Positions 13,231-16,711 of a stretch of DNA of 16,711 bases are shown one piece after another. Source of the DNA: Nitrospirota bacterium (GTDB lineage Bacteria; Nitrospirota; Nitrospiria; Nitrospirales; NS-4). The position numbers and the translations under genes were made by a program. The notes under the pieces are model-generated. The model saw only the letters and a list, made by a program, of their open reading frames with translations, was not told the origin of the DNA and searched no databases. Every line of letters starts with the position of its first letter. Positions within the stretch are counted from its first letter, which is position 1. Where the stretch lies: assembly GCA_005877565.1 (NCBI GenBank), contig VBOK01000004.1, forward strand, positions 1 to 16,711, read 5' to 3'.

Positions 13231-13270
13231 CCAAAAAAGCCCATCCCGGGTATCACCCCAGGATGGGCTT
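13231..13270 (-). terminator. Intrinsic terminator ending the 16000-13306 operon
   Basis: Minus strand: AAGCCCATCC (13270-13261), a loop that can itself close as GGG/CCC, GGATGGGCTT (13246-13237), then six T (13238-13233). A 10-bp GC-rich stem plus U-tract is a textbook terminator. It separates the upstream five-gene run from the porin gene. Confidence 0.88.
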
Positions 13271-13300
13271 CTGAGCCTCGAATGGGCTTCTGAGTCTCGA
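13263..13300. repeat. Tandem 19-bp direct repeat beside the terminator
   Basis: ATGGGCTTCTGAGCCTCGA (13263-13281) is followed at once by the same 19 bases with one C-to-T change (13282-13300). The terminator arm is contained in the copy, so the upstream arm exists twice. Confidence 0.85.
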
Positions 13301-13305
13301 CGCCG

Positions 13306-13488
13306 TCAGGCGCCTGTCGCTGTGTTAAGACCTGCCTTCGGTTCCTCGAAGTTCAAAAAGTTCATCTGCTGACATCGAGGACATTTCACTTCCACATGCC
13401 CAGGGCCGGCCATCCGCCACTTCAGAAGCAGCCGCCCGCATCGGACGCACCGTACCTCCTTGAGCGCGAGACTAGCGTGGAACGTCAT
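13306..13488 (-). CDS. Com-like zinc-ribbon small protein
   Basis: 60 residues with two CxxC knuckles: VRCVRCGRLLLKW (Cys14, Cys17) and VEVKCPRCQQMNFLN (Cys36, Cys39). The arrangement CxxCG-LL-K...HVEVKCPRC matches the Com family of zinc-finger translational regulators known from phage Mu, though no phage genes are nearby. Cytoplasmic and probably RNA-binding if the match holds. Its ATG overlaps the stop of the preceding coiled-coil gene as ATGA. It is the last gene before the terminator at 13231-13270. Confidence 0.82.
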   Translation of the reverse strand: MTFHASLALKEVRCVRCGRLLLKWRMAGPGHVEVKCPRCQQMNFLNFEEPKAGLNTATGA

Positions 13489-13760
13489 CGCCTATGCTCC
13501 TCGTCAGCCGACTGATGCTCGAATGGATGCGTGCCGATTTGCGGGACCACATCCTGCGATGAGTAGCGGTACGGGCGGCCGGTGAACTTGGAGACTTTGT
13601 CTTCGTACCGCTTGATCAGATCATCCAGCTCGCGTTGCATCCGCTTCAGTTCGATCATGTCCCAATCGTAGCCCGTCTCATCCACCAGTTGCCGCATCTT
13701 GTCGAAGCGCATCTCCGCCTCCCTGATGCGGCTTTTCAGCTCTTCGAGCTCTCCGTGCAT
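13485..13760 (-). CDS. Small coiled-coil protein, function unknown
   Basis: 91 residues, highly charged. An uninterrupted helical coiled coil covers about residues 3-60 (LEELKSRIREAEMRFDKMRQ ... ELKRMQRELDDLIKRYEDKV), followed by a polar tail TGRPYRYSSQDVVPQIGTHP. No cysteine and no signal peptide, so cytoplasmic. No family recognised. It lies 17 bp after the exported-protein gene and overlaps the Com-like gene by four bases; an adaptor or partner role is possible. Confidence 0.75.
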   Translation of the reverse strand: MHGELEELKSRIREAEMRFDKMRQLVDETGYDWDMIELKRMQRELDDLIKRYEDKVSKFTGRPYRYSSQDVVPQIGTHPFEHQSADEEHRR

Positions 13761-13777
13761 GTCTCATCTCTCTCCGA

Positions 13778-14413
13778 CTAACCAGCTCGCTGGACTCTGA
13801 TCCAGACGTTGCCGTCAGGAAATTTTCCGCCATAGTAGGGATCATTCGCCGAGGGCGACGGAACGCCTGGCGTCCGATACGAGAATTCAGCCTTCAGTGT
13901 GCCGTCTCGGGAGATTGCCTCGTACAAGGTGTAAGGCGGATCCACATGAGGCGTCTTCTTGGTGATCAACCAGTTTTTCTCCATCAGCTTGAGGAATTCC
14001 TGGAATTGCGCATCGGAAAGCGTGGTGAAGAGATTTTCAAAGTCGCAACGGAGGTCGCTCCAAGTGCCAGCCCGCTCACCCCGTTCAATCTTCCGCAACA
14101 CTCCCGGCCCATCAAACCGGAACGACGCCACCACCCGGCCCTCCATCTTCATCGGCAAAGAGAGAGGCTGATACTCCTTGGCTTGAAACCAAACCACTAG
14201 CACAAAACTCGGTTTCCCGGCCCGAAGCGCGGCGACCGATGGAGTTTGCAGAGCAGTCGGTAAGGAGGGTTGCCCATACCGCTCGATCATCTCCTGAGCC
14301 GTCTCACCGGGGAAAGCGGCCGCCTGAGTGCTAGCAATCCCCAAGGCGGCCGCCACACCAACCACAATGGCCAAGTTCCGTCCACGTACGCCGCTCTGTC
14401 GTAGCATGCTCAT
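13778..14413 (-). CDS. Exported protein of unknown function
   Basis: 211 residues. Signal peptide with twin basic start, hydrophobic NLAIVVGVAAALGIA and cleavage near TQAAA, so periplasmic. The mature part begins FPGETAQEMIERYGQPSLPT and holds a single Cys (in SDLRCDFENLF). It ends with PYYGGKFPDGNVWIRVQRAG. No family recognised. The start ATG 14413 has AAGGGGG about five bases upstream. It follows the cytochrome gene by 59 bp and belongs to the run that ends at the terminator. Confidence 0.78.
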   Translation of the reverse strand: MSMLRQSGVRGRNLAIVVGVAAALGIASTQAAAFPGETAQEMIERYGQPSLPTALQTPSVAALRAGKPSFVLVVWFQAKEYQPLSLPMKMEGRVVASFRFDGPGVLRKIERGERAGTWSDLRCDFENLFTTLSDAQFQEFLKLMEKNWLITKKTPHVDPPYTLYEAISRDGTLKAEFSYRTPGVPSPSANDPYYGGKFPDGNVWIRVQRAG

Positions 14414-14472
14414 TTCATCCCCCTTACCCCACGAGAATTGGGCATTTCAGGCTTGACCAATGTTCCTCCGGC

Positions 14473-14979
14473 TTATTGAGGCATCGTCCCGATTTCCATC
14501 ACCTGGCCCTTGTTATTCCAGTTCATGTACGCTTCAAGCGCATTCATCTCTTTGCTACCCAAAGCAAACGGCTTGCCCTGGTTCGGGATGGAAATGCACC
14601 AACCCATCATTTCCTGCACCGTGGCGACCTTGCCGATCTGCGGCTTGTACTTCGGGTAGGTCTCAGGATGGGTGACCGACCCATCCGCGTGACACATATT
14701 GCACGCCTGCCCGTTTCCGCTCATCGGCAGGTCCCGACTATGCCAGAGTTGATCCCCTAACGTGATCATGACCTGCAATTCTCTGTTGCCCTTCATCACT
14801 GACTCCCGATCCAGAATTTCCCCGCTCTGGGCGTGCTTCCGCTGGACCTCGTGAGCGAGCCCCGGGAGCGTCTGAGTATCGTCCTGACGCTGGGCGTTCA
14901 CCAGCATCGGAACTAGGATGACCGCCGCGCCAGCTACGGCAAGAAACAGCACTCGTCCCCGCGTGATTTTCTTGTTCAT
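14473..14979 (-). CDS. Monoheme c-type cytochrome, membrane-anchored or periplasmic
   Basis: 168 residues. N-terminal hydrophobic segment VLFLAVAGAAVILVPMLV (10-27) acts as signal or anchor. One heme motif, Cys93-Asn-Met-Cys96-His97 (CNMCH). The region after it, GWCISIPNQGKPFALGSKEM then NALEAYMNW (127-154), resembles the C-terminal part of SoxA/TsdA-type cytochromes, with Met and Cys candidates for the distal heme ligand. Start ATG 14979 is preceded by GAGGGGG at about eight bases; a longer in-frame start lacks one. It lies 19 bp after the phosphoesterase gene. Partner and electron acceptor are not evident. Confidence 0.85.
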   Translation of the reverse strand: MNKKITRGRVLFLAVAGAAVILVPMLVNAQRQDDTQTLPGLAHEVQRKHAQSGEILDRESVMKGNRELQVMITLGDQLWHSRDLPMSGNGQACNMCHADGSVTHPETYPKYKPQIGKVATVQEMMGWCISIPNQGKPFALGSKEMNALEAYMNWNNKGQVMEIGTMPQ

Positions 14980-14998
14980 GACTACACCCCCTCTCGCA

Positions 14999-16000
14999 TT
15001 AGACTTTCTCTCGCGACCATTCGTGATAGCGCATATCCACGCCACCGTCCTCCCCAACACGGTTCAGCTCCCACCCCAATCCGCCGTAGATATTCGCAGG
15101 GTTGGCGCGAGGCATCTGGGGCGAGCCGGCCGGCAACCCGCTGGTCGGGTAGGGATGCGGCCACCCGAGGGACAGGCTACTGTCGAAGTTAATGTTCCCG
15201 ATCCGATTTTTCACGATGTGATGGACGTGGCCGTGAATGACCTGCACTTGCTCATATCCCTCCAGCAAGAGATGCACTTCTGGCGCATCCTCGGTCCAGA
15301 AGTTCCACGGCTTGTAATAGTAATAGAGGGGCGAATGGGAGAAGATGATGATCGGTGTGCTCTTCTTCACCTTCTTCAAGTCATCTCGCAGCCACCCGAG
15401 CTGTTTCTCGCCGACATGGAAAGGACCCCCCACCGGGGAATTGAGAGTGCCGGCGTAGCCCATCCGCTCTTCCGCTGTGAGGCCGCGGGCCGTCCAAAAG
15501 TCCCTGAGATGAACGGTGTTCATCGCGATAAAGTGCACCCCGTGTTGATCCCAGGAATAGGTGGTCTCGCCGAAATGTTTGTGATAGGACTCCCCCATAT
15601 CGAGATACCAGTCATGCTCTCCGGTGATGTACTTGATCTTGGTTTTCACGGGCGCAAATATCTCATCGAAGAATTTCATCTGCTCGTCTGAGCCGTCATG
15701 CACATGATCGCCCAACGACATGAGGAAATCGGGCTGAGGATTGAGCTTGTTCATTTCCTCGACAGCCCGCTCACACCGCAGCTTCATATAGTTGTTCTTC
15801 GGCCCCATGGTATGGTGATCAGCCATAAGCGCGAAGTTGAATGGCTTCGCTGCCTGTGCGCTGGAGGGCGATAAGAAATCCAATGTCACCACCCCACCAA
15901 CCGAGGCCGCAATACCGGCGAAGGCCGACATCTTCAGGAAATTTCGTCGTGACAACTCCGCCGTCATGAGACGGTCCAGAGCGTCTTGTTTCTCGTCCAT
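14999..16000 (-). CDS. Tat-exported calcineurin-type metallophosphoesterase
   Basis: 333 residues. A twin-arginine signal SRRNFLKMSAFAGIAASVGG (17-36) with Ala-rich cleavage near residue 50 directs folded export. The metallophosphoesterase motifs are present in order: DHH (Asp61, His63), GDHVHD (Asp98), GEHD (128-130), FSHSP (His222) and GHVH (His258, His260). The third block is normally GNHD/E; Asn is Glu128 here. The likely activity is a metal-dependent phosphate-ester hydrolase in the periplasm, substrate unknown. ATG 16000 has AGGAGG eight bases upstream. First gene of the operon that continues with the cytochrome. Confidence 0.92.
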   Translation of the reverse strand: MDEKQDALDRLMTAELSRRNFLKMSAFAGIAASVGGVVTLDFLSPSSAQAAKPFNFALMADHHTMGPKNNYMKLRCERAVEEMNKLNPQPDFLMSLGDHVHDGSDEQMKFFDEIFAPVKTKIKYITGEHDWYLDMGESYHKHFGETTYSWDQHGVHFIAMNTVHLRDFWTARGLTAEERMGYAGTLNSPVGGPFHVGEKQLGWLRDDLKKVKKSTPIIIFSHSPLYYYYKPWNFWTEDAPEVHLLLEGYEQVQVIHGHVHHIVKNRIGNINFDSSLSLGWPHPYPTSGLPAGSPQMPRANPANIYGGLGWELNRVGEDGGVDMRYHEWSREKV

Positions 16001-16179
16001 AATCGTTTCCTCCTCGTCAATGGCATGCTACGAATAGGTCTTCTGTTCCCGAGAGAAGCTCGGCTCCTGTCCGATCCACCGAATCGACTTTGCCCCTGAT
16101 CACCTCCTTCCTCTGCCTCCGCTTCTGAACACAGCGTTAGCTCGACCCCCAATCTGACTAGTCCTGGTGCTGCATATAC

Positions 16180-16199
16180 TTCTGTTTGGGTAAACAGAA
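16180..16199. promoter_or_regulatory. Perfect 8-bp inverted repeat upstream of the phosphoesterase operon
   Basis: TTCTGTTT, loop GGGT, AAACAGAA. It lies 180 bp before the phosphoesterase start and 210 bp after the anti-sigma-like stop. It could be a regulator site or a weak terminator without T-run. Confidence 0.5.
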
Positions 16200-16349
16200 A
16201 TGGTCTCCGTTCTATTCCAGTCATGATCAATTAAGCGACTGGGCGGTAAAGAATAAGATTTACACCGGAGAAGGGAGAGCCGGAGGCGATTGTGAAACTA
16301 GGGCAGGATCTCTGATGCGAACAAGTCAGAAACTCGAGACGGCAACAAA

Positions 16350-16400
16350 CTAAGGAATGTATGTGAGGGGAGCGTTCACCACTAAAGGATGTATGTAGGG
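16350..16400. repeat. Two direct repeats with ATGTATGT core, 32 bp apart
   Basis: CTAAGGAATGTATGTGAGGG (16350-16369) and CTAAAGGATGTATGTAGGG (16382-16400). The cores are exactly 32 bp apart, about three helical turns, so both face the same side of the DNA. Iterated sites like this are typical for activator binding. Confidence 0.5.
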
Positions 16401-16409
16401 TCGGATTGG

Positions 16410-16711
16410 TTAAATTTCCTTGTCATAGAAGTCCTTGGGAATAAGCTGCTGCCGGTTGCTCCCATGGCAGATCATGCACGCCTGCTTATTAAGTTCCTGT
16501 TTTTCCGAGACAATAACATAGGCCAACCCTTCCTGGGTCCAGCTCAGAGTCTGAAAGCCGTGATTGGCAGACTGGTAGAATCGGGTCTGTTCAAGATTGA
16601 ACCCCTCCGCACCGGAGAGATTGACCCCCTCAGAGGCAGTCATCAAAAGGGATAGCCGGTGTTGTCCCATCTCATAGGCTAGAAACACCGCGTTTTCCCC
16701 TTGAAACTCGA
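16410..16711 (-). CDS. C-terminal part of an anti-sigma-factor-like protein carrying a CxxCH motif (cut by window edge)
   Basis: About 99 residues at the end of a larger protein, open at the window end. The segment VFLAYEMGQHRLSLLMTASE ... NHGFQTLSWTQEGLAYVIVS matches the pattern of the periplasmic C-terminal region of membrane anti-sigma factors of the zf-HC2 kind (a strand with xxxH, then HGF-xx-SWxxxGLxYxxVS). Normally this ends in a DLxxxELxxLA helix; here KQELNKQA is followed by CMICHGSN, a c-type heme attachment motif. This is inference from pattern memory, not a database match. An alternative is a different periplasmic c-type cytochrome. Confidence 0.55.
   Translation of the reverse strand, partial: EFQGENAVFLAYEMGQHRLSLLMTASEGVNLSGAEGFNLEQTRFYQSANHGFQTLSWTQEGLAYVIVSEKQELNKQACMICHGSNRQQLIPKDFYDKEI

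Larger units (their letters stand above)
16001..16409. other. 409-bp intergenic region upstream of the phosphoesterase gene
   Basis: No supported gene; the only open frame on minus (about 88 codons, into 15964) lacks coding features. Visible signals: a hairpin TTCTGTTT-GGGT-AAACAGAA (16180-16199) and two direct repeats with ATGTATGT cores (16350-16369, 16382-16400). No convincing -35/-10 pair was found. Confidence 0.55.

Noticed and set aside
13178..13234. Longer N-terminus for the porin
   Set aside because: The Shine-Dalgarno GGAGG lies inside it and the signal peptide begins at 13177.
14918..15691. 257-codon open frame on plus
   Set aside because: Antisense to the metallophosphoesterase; long only because of GC-rich codon bias.
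15964..16230. 88-codon open frame on minus ahead of the phosphoesterase
   Set aside because: Overlaps the phosphoesterase start, has no ribosome binding site and an Arg/Glu-rich low-information sequence.

Overview
The window is 16.7 kb of compact, GC-rich bacterial chromosome. About twenty complete genes and two genes cut by the window edges are visible. Almost everything is on the minus strand; only the peroxiredoxin/thioredoxin pair and one helix-turn-helix gene are on plus. The gene mix (rubrerythrin with a PerR repressor, a GlpC-like iron-sulfur oxidoreductase with DUF3501, an orphan NuoF with a ferredoxin, periplasmic c-type cytochrome motifs, outer-membrane porin, Tat-exported phosphoesterase) suggests a diderm, microaerophilic or redox-versatile bacterium. 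Nitrospirota (Nitrospira-like) is my best guess, inferred from gene content only. No IS element, integrase, CRISPR array, tRNA or rRNA was seen.

Layout. 1-790 (-): N-terminal part of the AAA+ ATPase RarA. 899-1745 (+): a peroxiredoxin and a thioredoxin-fold protein. 1742-5254 (-): one tightly packed run read from the right: NuoF, a [2Fe-2S] ferredoxin, an A-type Fe-S carrier, a tandem-domain 6-pyruvoyltetrahydropterin synthase and FolE, with 1- to 4-base overlaps and a perfect 14-bp hairpin in the middle. 5478-5858 (+): a RodZ-type helix-turn-helix protein, divergent from nuoF and flanked by several palindromes. 5942-8858 (-): PerR, rubrerythrin without a rubredoxin domain, a two-cluster Fe-S/CCG oxidoreductase and DUF3501, apparently one peroxide-response operon with a promoter and operator-like palindrome ahead of perR. 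8986-10736 (-): a lipoprotein with a coiled coil, a cupredoxin fold with no copper ligands, and a small secreted protein. 10805-11341 (-): an exported Met-rich protein built from two 64-residue repeats, preceded by 339 bp rich in hairpins. 11681-13177 (-): an outer-membrane beta-barrel. 13306-16000 (-): a five-gene run (Tat metallophosphoesterase, c-type cytochrome, exported protein, coiled-coil protein, Com-like zinc ribbon) ended by a clear intrinsic terminator. 16410-16711 (-): the C-terminus of what looks like an anti-sigma factor that carries a CxxCH motif.

How the genes fit together. The window joins peroxide defence (peroxiredoxin/thioredoxin; PerR-rubrerythrin-FeS-DUF3501), Fe-S and electron-carrier functions (NuoF, ferredoxin, A-type carrier) and an envelope set of exported proteins. 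The best candidates for undescribed biology are the PerR-controlled rubrerythrin/FeS/DUF3501 module, the orphan NuoF-ferredoxin unit with a substitution in the NADH-site motif, the anti-sigma-like protein with a heme-type motif, the Met-rich repeat protein with its structured leader, and the terminated cytochrome/phosphoesterase operon.
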